Shown: one piece after another, positions 1 through 7,325 of the stretch
Layout: each line of letters begins with the position of its first letter
Numbering within the stretch: position 1 is the stretch's first letter
Assembly (NCBI GenBank): GCA_028284565.1
Contig: JANQRM010000433.1
Location: 1 to 12,045, forward strand
Direction of reading: 5' to 3'
DNA from: Anaerolineae bacterium
GTDB lineage: Bacteria; Chloroflexota; Anaerolineae; Aggregatilineales; Phototrophicaceae
DNA: 12,045 bases
Notes under the pieces: generated by a model
Told to the model about the DNA's origin: nothing
The model's database searches: none
The model's input: only the letters and a program-made list of their open reading frames with translations
Position numbers and translations under genes: made by a program

Positions 1-3000
1 GCTGGGGGGGCATGGGCGTGGTGTACCTCTGTTATGATCACGAACAACGCGAACCGATTGCCATCAAGAGCTTTCAGGGACGCTTCCTCAACAATGAAAA
101 AGCCGTCGCCCGTTTCTTCCAAGAGGCGGCAACATGGGTACACTTAGAGAAGCATCGCCATATCGTCCAAGCACGCCTCGTCCAAAACATCGCAGAACGT
201 CCCCACATCTTCCTAGAACACATCTCTGGATTAGAAGGTGTCGGGGTCGATTTACGCAGTTGGATTGATAACAAACGCCTCGATACCAAGCAATCGATTC
301 TCTTCGGCTTACATATCGCGCTTGGGATGCAACACGCTATTCAGAAGATGCCCAACCTCGTCCATCGAGATTTGAAGCCGGGCAATGTCTTGGTGACCCA
401 CGATGGTATCGCCAAAGTGACCGATTTCGGCTTGGTGCGCTCCCTCGACTTGCTAGAAATACCCGACAATGGCGACCGCGTTGATGACCCCATTGAACAA
501 GACTTTCGTCTCACCCGCGTCGGAGCTGTCGTCGGGACTGCCGCCTATATGTCCCCCGAACAATCCAAGTCGATTGATGTCGATATGCGCTCCGATATTT
601 ATTCCTTCGGCTGTGTATTGTATGAGATGCTCACAGGCAAGACTGTCTTCAAAGCCAAAGGCATCGAAGCATGGACGAAAGCCCATCTCAATCAACAACC
701 CACCTTCTCCAAATCCATGCGGGAGAAATTACCCAAAGAATTACGTGAGTTAGTGTTACTCTGCCTCGCCAAGAATCCCGATGACCGCCCGCAGAAATGG
801 GGCGATATTGTGAATGCACTCTCGCATGCCTATCAAGAACTCACCCAAGAGATGCCCGTCCTCGAAGTTACCGGACCCATGCTCGAAGCTAGTGAATTAA
901 TGGACAAAGGCTACTCCCTCACAGAGCTGGGACGCTATGAAGAAGCCCTCCAAGCCTATGACGAAGCTATCGGTCTACAACCCAATTCCAGCGAGACATG
1001 GGCATCATGGGCGCGCAAAGGACGGACGTTGCGACTCCTCCAACGCTATGATGAAGCCTTGCAATGTTACGATACCGCGCTCGATTTGCATCCCAAATAT
1101 GCATGGGCATGGAACGGCAAAGGCATCATCCTAGACCGCACGGATAACCTCGACGGCGCACTTGAATGCTTTGAGATGGCGACCCAACTCAACGCCAACG
1201 ATGTCTGGTATTGGTACAATCGGGGCGATGTCCTTCAGAAGATGGAACGCTACCCCGAAGCTATTCACATGATTAAACGAGGCTTGAAGATTAACCCCAA
1301 ACACCCCAACAGCTGGGCGAAACTGGGACAAATCTACCGCCTCCAGAAAAATTATGTCGATTCAGTGGATGCTTACCAGAAAGCCATCCGTCACAAACCC
1401 GATTATGCGTGGGCGCACAACGGAGCTGGCTTATCCCTCAAGGCACTCGGACGCAACGAAGAAGCCATGATGAGCTTCAAACGCGCCTCCCGCTATCAAC
1501 CCCAAGTTGTCTGGCATTGGTATAACCTGACAGAAATTCTGGTCGATATGCAACGCTACCATGATGCTGTGCAACCTGCTCAGGAAGCCATTCGCGCCGA
1601 CGGAATGCTCGCCAGCGCATGGGGTAAGCTCGGTCAAGTCTTGCGTTATGTTAACCGTTTCGATGAAGCCCTGTCTGCCTACAACAAATCCATCGAAATC
1701 GACCCCGAATATGATTGGGCAGTTAATGGCAAAGGCATCGTCCTAGAACGACTCGGTAAATATGAAGAAGCCCAAGCCTGTTATCTACGTGCCACCGAAC
1801 TCAATCCGGATAGTGGCTGGTCGTGGTACAACCTCGGCAATGTCATGGTGATACTGGGTCAATACGACACTGCCATCACCCATCTGGAAAAAGCCATTGA
1901 ACTTGACGAAAACGACGCGCGCAGTTGGGCGATTTTAGGCAAAGCCTATCGCTATCTCAAGCAATATGACAAATCACTCAATGCCTGTGACAAAGCCCTC
2001 GACATCCTACCTGCCTACGCATGGGCATGGAACGAAAAGGGCAACACACTCGAAAACTTGTCACGCTATGAGGAAGCCCTAGTCGCCTTTGGCAATGCCA
2101 GCAAATACGCCCCCAACGAGGTCTTTTATCTTTACAAACAAGCCGATGTCCTGACGCAACTCGGCAATTACACGCTCGCCAGCGACCTGCTGAATCAAGC
2201 CCTCAAACTCAACAACCGCAACGCGCACGTCTGGGCAAAGCGCGGACACGTCCTCCGCAAACTTGACCAACTCGACGAAGCCCTCCGCAGTTTCACCCGT
2301 GCCATCGAACTCGAACCCGATTACAGCTGGGCATGGAGCGGACGGGGACTCACCCTGAGTTCAATGGGGCGACACGACGAAGCGATGGGATGTTTCCAAC
2401 GCGCCATCGAAATCGACGGTGAGGATGTCTGGTACTGGTATAACTATGCCGAAGAACTCATAATCGGCAGACAATATCACAAAGCACTCGAAGCACTCGA
2501 TACCGCACTCGAAATCAACCCGCGTCATAGCGAAAGCTGGGCAAAATGCGGTCAAGCCCTACGCTCCATGGGACAACATGATGAAGCTCTCTCTGCCTAT
2601 GACAAAGCTGTCTCCATCAATCCCCATTTCAGTTGGGCTTGGAATGGACGCGGACTCACCCTGCGCGAGATGGGACGCTTGGAAGAAGCCCTTGCCAGTT
2701 ATGACAAAGCCATTAAAGATGCCCCCCAAGTCATCTGGTATCACATCAATTACATCACCGCCCTCCTCGATATGGGACGACGTGAAGAAGCCCTGACTGT
2801 CATCGACCAAGCCATCAAAATCGACCCCAAGAATGCCACCGTCTGGTCACGCAAAGGACAAGTCCTGCGTCGCTTGGGCAAATTTGAAGAAGCCATCCTC
2901 GCCTATGAGAAAGCCGTCACCCTCAGTCCTGATTATGCGTGGGCATGGAATGGCAAGGGCTTGTGCTTGAATGCCCTCCAACGCTATGAAGAAGCCCTTC

Positions 3001-3188
3001 AAGCCTATAACAAAGCGATTGATTATGATTCCTCCGATGTCTGGTTTTGGTATAATGCGGGGGATGCGCTGGTTAGCCTAGAACGCTATCCCGAAGCCAT
3101 CAACAAGCTGGAAAAAGCCTTATCCATCGAACCCAAGCACAACCTTGCCCAAGAGAAATTGCAACTCGCAAAGGATAAAGTCAAGTGA
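1..3188 (+). CDS. Ser/Thr protein kinase with C-terminal TPR array (5' partial)
   Basis: Hanks-type (PknB-like) Ser/Thr kinase fused to about 22 tetratricopeptide repeats. The gene is cut by the left edge: the open frame already runs from base 3 and reads WGGMGVVY, the end of a glycine-rich loop, so the ATG at 12 is internal. Numbering from that Met: ATP-anchoring K19 (AIK), catalytic HRDLKPGN at 118-125, DFG at 138-140, SPE in place of APE at 181-183, DIYSFG at 195-200, and conserved R259, with the kinase ending near 270. DFG to SPE spans about 45 residues, a long activation segment with an acidic insert. From about 294 to the end the protein is TPRs, expected to bind partner proteins. No membrane segment is visible, so it is probably cytosolic. 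Its TGA overlaps the ATG of the FHA gene, suggesting co-translation and a shared pathway. The kinase call is very secure; substrates are unknown. Confidence 0.96.
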   Translation, partial: WGGMGVVYLCYDHEQREPIAIKSFQGRFLNNEKAVARFFQEAATWVHLEKHRHIVQARLVQNIAERPHIFLEHISGLEGVGVDLRSWIDNKRLDTKQSILFGLHIALGMQHAIQKMPNLVHRDLKPGNVLVTHDGIAKVTDFGLVRSLDLLEIPDNGDRVDDPIEQDFRLTRVGAVVGTAAYMSPEQSKSIDVDMRSDIYSFGCVLYEMLTGKTVFKAKGIEAWTKAHLNQQPTFSKSMREKLPKELRELVLLCLAKNPDDRPQKWGDIVNALSHAYQELTQEMPVLEVTGPMLEASELMDKGYSLTELGRYEEALQAYDEAIGLQPNSSETWASWARKGRTLRLLQRYDEALQCYDTALDLHPKYAWAWNGKGIILDRTDNLDGALECFEMATQLNANDVWYWYNRGDVLQKMERYPEAIHMIKRGLKINPKHPNSWAKLGQIYRLQKNYVDSVDAYQKAIRHKPDYAWAHNGAGLSLKALGRNEEAMMSFKRASRYQPQVVWHWYNLTEILVDMQRYHDAVQPAQEAIRADGMLASAWGKLGQVLRYVNRFDEALSAYNKSIEIDPEYDWAVNGKGIVLERLGKYEEAQACYLRATELNPDSGWSWYNLGNVMVILGQYDTAITHLEKAIELDENDARSWAILGKAYRYLKQYDKSLNACDKALDILPAYAWAWNEKGNTLENLSRYEEALVAFGNASKYAPNEVFYLYKQADVLTQLGNYTLASDLLNQALKLNNRNAHVWAKRGHVLRKLDQLDEALRSFTRAIELEPDYSWAWSGRGLTLSSMGRHDEAMGCFQRAIEIDGEDVWYWYNYAEELIIGRQYHKALEALDTALEINPRHSESWAKCGQALRSMGQHDEALSAYDKAVSINPHFSWAWNGRGLTLREMGRLEEALASYDKAIKDAPQVIWYHINYITALLDMGRREEALTVIDQAIKIDPKNATVWSRKGQVLRRLGKFEEAILAYEKAVTLSPDYAWAWNGKGLCLNALQRYEEALQAYNKAIDYDSSDVWFWYNAGDALVSLERYPEAINKLEKALSIEPKHNLAQEKLQLAKDKVK
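1098..3140 (+). repeat. 306-bp higher-order TPR repeat, seven units
   Basis: Within the kinase gene the TPRs form a three-repeat super-unit. Type A starts YAWAWNGKG, type B starts VWYWYN, and type C starts near SWAKxGQ. The A-type aromatic codon falls at 1098, 1404, 1710, 2016, 2322, 2628 and 2934, exactly 306 bp (102 residues) apart each time with no indels. The seventh unit lacks a full C repeat and runs into the C-terminus. Two further TPRs precede the first unit, and the second of these carries about three extra residues. The units are diverged at DNA level, so this is an old expansion kept in register rather than a recent one. Confidence 0.9.
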
Positions 3189-3580
3189 TGAACCCGCCCT
3201 ATAAGAACGAAATCTCCATCACCTATATGAGTGGTCCGCGGGATGGCGCGACGATGGATTTTGACCAGCCCAAAATTGGCGAAGAGCGCATCATCTCCAT
3301 TGGTCGGCGCGAAGGCTGTGATATTCACCTGCCCTTTGATAATCAAGTCTCGCGGGTGCATGCACGACTGGGTTGCACCTCCAAGCATGTATCGAGTACG
3401 GAGTCCATCACCTCGCCCTATCTCCTGCAATTCTGGCTCGAAGACGGTGGCAGTCGCAATGGCACCTATATCGAGAAAAATCCTGAACCCATTACCGGAC
3501 GGGTCAATCTACGTCCCGGCTCACTCTTCCGCATCGGACGCACATGGATGCGCTTGGATGTTCCTTTGTCGTTTGATTAA
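3188..3580 (+). CDS. FHA-domain protein
   Basis: A 130-residue protein consisting almost wholly of one forkhead-associated domain, a phosphothreonine-binding module. The key FHA residues are present: G39-R40 (SIGRREGCDI), S55-R56-x-H58 (SRVHAR) and N91-G92-T93 (SRNGTY), with the final strands ending near 127. There is no signal peptide or membrane segment. The ATG shares its A with the TGA of the kinase-TPR gene (TGATG), which points to translational coupling. A GTG at 3185 directly upstream is a possible alternative start, and AAGGA at 3171-3175 is nearer the usual distance for it (9 nt against 12 nt for the ATG). FHA proteins beside Hanks kinases are commonly partners or substrates of the kinase, so a role as phospho-reader for the upstream kinase is inferred. 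Residues 64-79 look like a variable loop. Confidence 0.93.
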   Translation: MNPPYKNEISITYMSGPRDGATMDFDQPKIGEERIISIGRREGCDIHLPFDNQVSRVHARLGCTSKHVSSTESITSPYLLQFWLEDGGSRNGTYIEKNPEPITGRVNLRPGSLFRIGRTWMRLDVPLSFD

Positions 3581-3711
3581 TGACGTACTTAGTTGTTAGT
3601 TTTACTCCTTTATTGAAACAAGTGATTGAATAACAACCTTATGATGATACAAGACTTGCCTTATTGCCTCTGTATACTTTGTGTCCTCTGTGGTTAGAAG
3701 AAGGTGTCACC
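3581..3711. other. intergenic region between FHA gene and acyltransferase gene
   Basis: This 131-bp gap is AT-rich in its first half and contains no gene. I see no clear hairpin terminator after the FHA gene. Weak promoter-like words occur (TTGAAA at 3613-3618, TATGAT at 3640-3645) but their 21-bp spacing is too long to call a promoter. The second half carries the short CTCTGTG-type repeat listed separately, then the ribosome binding site of the next gene (GAAGG at 3700-3704, 7 nt before the ATG). Confidence 0.6.
3666..3696 (+). repeat. intergenic CCTCTGTG-type short repeat
   Basis: A pyrimidine-rich internally periodic stretch: GCCTCTGTATACTTTG, then TGTCCTCTGTGGTTA. It consists of three imperfect units of about 10 bp ending just before a gene. 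It resembles a second intergenic element at 6418-6455 in the same window, also just before a gene and on the same strand. Similar 'CTCTGTGTCCTCTGTGGTTA' words are, from memory, scattered between genes in many bacterial genomes. Whether it is a promoter part, a REP-like element or neutral cannot be decided here. Confidence 0.5.
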
Positions 3712-4860
3712 ATGTCCCAAACCATCCAAGTCCGCAAAATTGAAACCCCAGCCGATTTTAAAGCCTTCTTTAAATTCCCATGGACTCACTATGCCAGTGA
3801 CTCCAATTGGGTTCCACCGCTACTGTCCATGCGGAAAGAATTGCTGGACAAAGAGAAAAATCCCGCATGGGAATATATGGAAGGCGACTACTTTGGCGCA
3901 TGGAAGGGCGATACGATGGTCGGCACCATTGTCGCGCTGATTAACCATCGCCATAACGAATTCCATGATGAGCGTATCGGCTTTTTCGGCTTGTTCGAGA
4001 CGATTAATGACCAAGATGTTGCTGATGCCCTCCTTCGTACCACCGCTGACTGGGTAAAAGACAAAGGTTACGATGCCATTCGTGGACCTGCTAGCTTCAA
4101 TACGAATGAAGAGTGTGGCTTGCTCATCGACAACTTTAGCCCGCCCATTACCCTGATGCCCTATAACCCACCGTATTACCAGAACCTCGTCGAAGAAGCA
4201 GGCTTTGAGAAGGTCATGGATGTGCATAGCCTGTACATTGACCGTGACCTCGCCCGTGAGAACAATACGATTGAACGCTTTGAACGCATCGTCTCCCGTG
4301 CCACCAAACGCAGTAACCTTGTTGTCCGCCAACTCAATCCCCGAAGGAAAAAAGAAGAGTTCAAAGTCTTCAAAGAACTCTATAACAGCGCATGGGAGAA
4401 GAATTGGGGCTTCGTCCCGATGACAGACAAAGAGTTGGATGCACTCGTCGCTAGCTTGGGGATGCTCGTTGACCCCAAGATGGCATTTTTTGCCGAAGTC
4501 GATGGCGAACCTGCTGGCTTCAATCTCTCTATTCCCAATTTCAATGAAGCCCTCCATCGCGCTTATCCCAAACCCGGCACACCCGAACTCATCACACTTG
4601 CCAAAGCGGGCTGGCATTGGAAAATCGCCAAGACCATCAAAGGCGTGCGGACACCCCTCATGGGTGTGAAAGCCGAATACCGCAACATGGGGGTCGATTT
4701 AGCCTTGCACTACGCCCTCACGAAAGCCCTCATGCCCTCACAATACGAATACATCGACTCCGGCTGGATTTTGGAGACGAACAAGCTCATCAAAATCGGC
4801 GAGAGCCTCGGTAACAAAATCTACAAAACGTACCGCTTCTATGAAAAGGCGTTGAATTAA
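3712..4860 (+). CDS. GNAT-like N-acyltransferase family protein
   Basis: A 382-residue cytosolic protein that looks like the large two-part GNAT-type acetyltransferases found in many environmental bacteria (YghO-like group). Visible landmarks are an N-terminal WVPPLL segment, an IGFFGLFE strand at 89-96, the family-like block GPASFNTNEECG from 125, PYNPPYY at 150-156 and, near the C-terminus, VKAEYRNMG at 319-327, a position resembling the acyl-CoA pyrophosphate loop of GNAT folds. The substrate is unknown. I chose the ATG at 3712 because GAAGG lies 7 nt upstream; the frame stays open back to a TTG at 3664 but that stretch is the intergenic repeat. The gene is followed after 20 nt by the SIMPL gene, so the two are probably one transcript. 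The general family call is fairly safe; acetylation as the actual reaction is inferred. Confidence 0.8.
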   Translation: MSQTIQVRKIETPADFKAFFKFPWTHYASDSNWVPPLLSMRKELLDKEKNPAWEYMEGDYFGAWKGDTMVGTIVALINHRHNEFHDERIGFFGLFETINDQDVADALLRTTADWVKDKGYDAIRGPASFNTNEECGLLIDNFSPPITLMPYNPPYYQNLVEEAGFEKVMDVHSLYIDRDLARENNTIERFERIVSRATKRSNLVVRQLNPRRKKEEFKVFKELYNSAWEKNWGFVPMTDKELDALVASLGMLVDPKMAFFAEVDGEPAGFNLSIPNFNEALHRAYPKPGTPELITLAKAGWHWKIAKTIKGVRTPLMGVKAEYRNMGVDLALHYALTKALMPSQYEYIDSGWILETNKLIKIGESLGNKIYKTYRFYEKALN

Positions 4861-4880
4861 TACAAGGAGCATTGCCTTCT

Positions 4881-5531
4881 ATGCAATTAAATCAGACTAT
4901 TCAAACACCTTACGGTATTTCAGTCTTCGGTTCCGCACTTATTCGTATCGAACCCGATTTAGCATCACTTGGGTTTTCAGTATCACGAGTAGAAAAACAG
5001 CCTAAAGATGCTTTCCAAGCCGTTCGAGAGGCATCGCGTTCTGTTAGTGCTTACTTGAGCCAAATCGATATTGATGATATGCGCTCCTCGCGTGTGATGT
5101 TAAAGCCAGAATTCAAATATACCTCAGGAGAAAATCGCTTTGTCGGTTATCGAGCATTTATTGAATTCTATATCCTCTTAAGCGACTTAAAACTTATCGA
5201 AGAAATCCTTGTGGGTGTTGTCGAAGCTGGTGCGCATAGCATTGATGCAGTTGACCTCCAGACCAGCGAACTCAAAACATACCGAGCAGAAGCACGTCGC
5301 AGAGCCATTCGTGCCGCAAAGGAAAAAGCAGAGCTATATTGTGAAGAGGCTGGTGTTGCACTTGGCAATGTTCTCCATATTGAGGACATCAATCCTGACC
5401 TCCTACGTGGGAATGAAGGACACGTTTTTTACGAAATTCATCCTGATGATGAAGGTGAAATTAAGGCTATCAATCCCGGTAGCATTGTTGTTAAGGGTGC
5501 TGTCCAAGTCGCCTATAAAATCAAAACATGA
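4881..5531 (+). CDS. SIMPL domain-containing protein (DUF541)
   Basis: A 216-residue protein covering one SIMPL (DUF541) domain. The typical features are present: an N-terminal G-x-A-x-x-x-I-x-P-D-x-A strand (FGSALIRIEPDLASLGFSV), alternating strands, the charged helix beginning ARRRAIRAAKEKAEL at about 138, followed by AGVALGNVLHIED, and a final strand ending VQVAYKIK. SIMPL proteins are usually exported, but here no signal peptide or membrane segment is present, so a cytosolic location is inferred. Start choice: the ATG at 4881 lies 11 nt after AAGGAG (4864-4869); an in-frame TTG at 4872 is only 2 nt from it and is less likely. The stop overlaps the next ATG as ATGA. Function in the family is poorly defined (membrane or stress related in some members). 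Confidence 0.85.
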   Translation: MQLNQTIQTPYGISVFGSALIRIEPDLASLGFSVSRVEKQPKDAFQAVREASRSVSAYLSQIDIDDMRSSRVMLKPEFKYTSGENRFVGYRAFIEFYILLSDLKLIEEILVGVVEAGAHSIDAVDLQTSELKTYRAEARRRAIRAAKEKAELYCEEAGVALGNVLHIEDINPDLLRGNEGHVFYEIHPDDEGEIKAINPGSIVVKGAVQVAYKIKT

Positions 5532-5944
5532 CGAATCAGACTGTCTCTCTCCGCGTGATTTGTGAGCATCCCTCGCCTGCGCCCTTTGGTTTGCAAGATA
5601 AGCACCGTGACATTGCGGAGGCTGAACAGCTTGCGGATGGTGGATTAGCGTTTTCACTCCAACTCAAGGTCAAACAGGCGGATACGGGACAGCCGAATTT
5701 CACAGGCACATATGCCCATGGCACTGTGCAAGACCGCTTCCTCTATCTCACGCAAAAGGTGCGAGATGGTAAGGGGTGGCGCATTCTCAAACGACTCAAG
5801 ATACCACTCAAGTCGATAACATGGGAACAGGTCGAAGCCGTTCTTACTAACCCCAACGCTGTTCTGCAAGTCACGGTTTCTGGTCATGGGACAGGCACTG
5901 TGCCTTTGTTGGGTGATGGCTGGACAGTTGAGTTATCCAATTAA
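5528..5944 (+). CDS. DUF5990-like protein
   Basis: A 138-residue soluble protein that I recognise as resembling the DUF5990 family: an N-terminal strand then a P-x-P-x-FGLQ segment (residues 15-23), a central block FTGTYAHGTVQDRFLYL, a basic KRLKIPLKSITW segment with W-E-Q-V-E-A, and a C-terminal VPLLGDGWTVEL. The family has no known function that I am aware of. The ATG overlaps the TGA of the SIMPL gene (ATGA) and has no Shine-Dalgarno of its own, so it is probably translated by coupling with that gene. It ends 42 bp before the next gene, with no terminator visible. Family recognition is from memory of the motifs and not from a search. Confidence 0.7.
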   Translation: MTNQTVSLRVICEHPSPAPFGLQDKHRDIAEAEQLADGGLAFSLQLKVKQADTGQPNFTGTYAHGTVQDRFLYLTQKVRDGKGWRILKRLKIPLKSITWEQVEAVLTNPNAVLQVTVSGHGTGTVPLLGDGWTVELSN

Positions 5945-5986
5945 CTCCTCCTTTCCGACAATTAACTTTAGTCTGTAGAAAACGAT

Positions 5987-6409
5987 ATGAAAAAAGCCTT
6001 TTCAGCATCAGAACTCCCAGACAGCGCAGAGAACATATTTGGTTTTGAAGACCCAGATAAATATATTTGCAAAATGATTGCCTACACCGAGAGCCATTCA
6101 TCAATGCTTATCAGGCTGACTCACGCTGAAAACAAAGCAGAGCAATATTATTTGGAATTAAATGGTGTGTTTTACTTTCATGGATACACCAGTTGGACGG
6201 GTGCTAATTTTTGCACAGAAACACCAGAAGACTACTTGTCTCTCATATTTAAAGAGGAAGACTCCAATGACATCATCGATCATCTTATTAAAGAGGAGCC
6301 AGATAGGATACCTAAAGTAATTTCCATACGAGCTACGCATGGATTGATACGTTTAGCCGCCAATGGACTATGGCTGACTGACAAAAAACCTCGTTTCTTT
6401 GGAATATGA
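5987..6409 (+). CDS. hypothetical protein, unrecognised
   Basis: A 140-residue acidic, soluble protein that I do not recognise. It has no signal peptide or membrane segment. A strand-rich middle (SMLIRLTHAEN, then QYYLELNGVFYFHGYTSW, with W-T-G-A-N-F-C after it) is followed by a helical acidic part with many D/E residues and a final basic KKPRFFGI tail. The start ATG is followed by three lysine-rich codons; the upstream AGAAAACG is only a weak ribosome site. Base composition in sampled lines is about 40% G+C, lower than the neighbours, and codon use is correspondingly AT-rich, which hints at separate acquisition. Its size and acidic nature would fit an immunity-type or SUKH/SMI1-like small protein, but no motif secures that, so it stays hypothetical. 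Confidence 0.7.
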   Translation: MKKAFSASELPDSAENIFGFEDPDKYICKMIAYTESHSSMLIRLTHAENKAEQYYLELNGVFYFHGYTSWTGANFCTETPEDYLSLIFKEEDSNDIIDHLIKEEPDRIPKVISIRATHGLIRLAANGLWLTDKKPRFFGI

Positions 6410-6417
6410 TTTTATAT

Positions 6418-6455
6418 CGCTTCGCCTCTTTGCGTTCTTTCCGCCTTTGCGTTGG
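6418..6455 (+). repeat. intergenic CTTTGCG-type short repeat before transporter gene
   Basis: A pyrimidine-rich, internally repeated stretch: CGCTTCGCCTCTTTGCG, TTCTTTCCGCC, TTTGCGTTGGA. It shares its layout with the element at 3666-3696 and sits immediately before a gene on the same strand. Words of this kind are, from memory, frequent intergenic repeats in several phyla. It is translated in frame if the transporter frame is extended upstream to 6399 (SLRLFAFFPPLR), which would be an artefact. Confidence 0.55.
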
Positions 6456-6464
6456 ATCATTCAT

Positions 6465-7325
6465 ATGAAAAACTCCAGCTATGGGTTCATTATTGGGGCG
6501 GCGATGCTGTGGGGGACAACGGGAACGTCCCAAGCCCTCGCACCCGACACTGCATCTCCCCTGACGGTTGGCGCACTCCGTCTGGTCATTGGTGGGCTGG
6601 CATTGCTGGCGATTGCACTGTTGAATGGTAATCCGCCTCAATTTTGGCGATGGCAACGCAAGCCGACTCTATTCGCTGGGCTGAGTGTCGCCCTCTATCA
6701 ACTCTGCTTTTTCGCCGGAGTTAAGCTCACAGGTGTTGCGGTTGGCACACTCATAGGGCTGGGTAGCGCGCCCATCTTCGCGGGCATCTTGGGCAAGCTC
6801 TATCTGGACGAAACCCTGAGCCGACACTGGTTGATTGCAACTGCACTCGCCATTCTCGGTGGGAGTCTGCTGGCACTCTCTGGCAATGAGGACACTACGA
6901 TTGACCTGCTGGGTGTGTTGCTGTCCATCGGCGCGGGATTGACCTATGCCATCTTCACGCTGACGAACAAAATCCTCATTCAATCGCATTCGTCGGATGC
7001 GGTTATGGCGAGTTCCTTTTGTTTGGGTGCGGTCTTCCTTTCTCCATTACTCTTACTGGGTGACATCACATGGGTTGCCACATCCAACGGCGCATTGGCT
7101 ATCTTGCATTTGGGGTTGATTGCTACTGGATTAAGCTATGTCCTCTTTGGTAAAGGCTTACAGACTGTACCCATCAGCATTACCGGAACGCTCACCCTGA
7201 CCGAACCCCTGACCGCGACCTTACTCGGAGTCCTCTTGCTCGGTGAACGGCTGTCTGCACTCGGTATCATGGGAGTTGCACTCTTGTTCATTGGCTTGGG
7301 ATTAATAGCAGTGTCCTCACGATGA
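6465..7325 (+). CDS. EamA/DMT-superfamily transporter
   Basis: A 286-residue integral membrane protein of the drug/metabolite transporter superfamily, with two EamA halves. About ten hydrophobic segments are readable, from YGFIIGAAMLWGTTGT at the N-terminus (W-G-T-T is typical of TM1) to ALGIMGVALLFIGLGLIAV at the end. The second half carries the family-like block TLTLTEPLTATLLGVLLLGE in TM9. Likely role: export or uptake of a small metabolite across the inner membrane; the substrate cannot be told. I chose the ATG at 6465 because the extension to 6399 would be encoded by the intergenic repeat and would add a non-family N-terminus. No strong Shine-Dalgarno precedes it. The 3' end overlaps the minus-strand pentapeptide gene by 9 bp. 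Confidence 0.9.
   Translation: MKNSSYGFIIGAAMLWGTTGTSQALAPDTASPLTVGALRLVIGGLALLAIALLNGNPPQFWRWQRKPTLFAGLSVALYQLCFFAGVKLTGVAVGTLIGLGSAPIFAGILGKLYLDETLSRHWLIATALAILGGSLLALSGNEDTTIDLLGVLLSIGAGLTYAIFTLTNKILIQSHSSDAVMASSFCLGAVFLSPLLLLGDITWVATSNGALAILHLGLIATGLSYVLFGKGLQTVPISITGTLTLTEPLTATLLGVLLLGERLSALGIMGVALLFIGLGLIAVSSR

Noticed and set aside
1098..3140. CRISPR-like or recent satellite array
   Set aside because: The 306-bp periodicity is in frame, encodes TPR super-units and is diverged at the DNA level; there are no short identical repeats with unique spacers.
3664..3711. Upstream TTG start for the acyltransferase gene
   Set aside because: The extra 16 residues come from the intergenic repeat, whereas the ATG at 3712 has a well-placed GAAGG.
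3820..4617. A 265-codon minus-strand open frame inside the acyltransferase gene
   Set aside because: It is antisense to a gene with clear family motifs and a good ribosome site, and its own translation shows no domain; it is a shadow of codon bias.
6399..6464. Upstream extension of the transporter gene to an ATG at 6399
   Set aside because: It would translate the intergenic repeat and overlap the preceding gene; transporter homology begins at the ATG at 6465.
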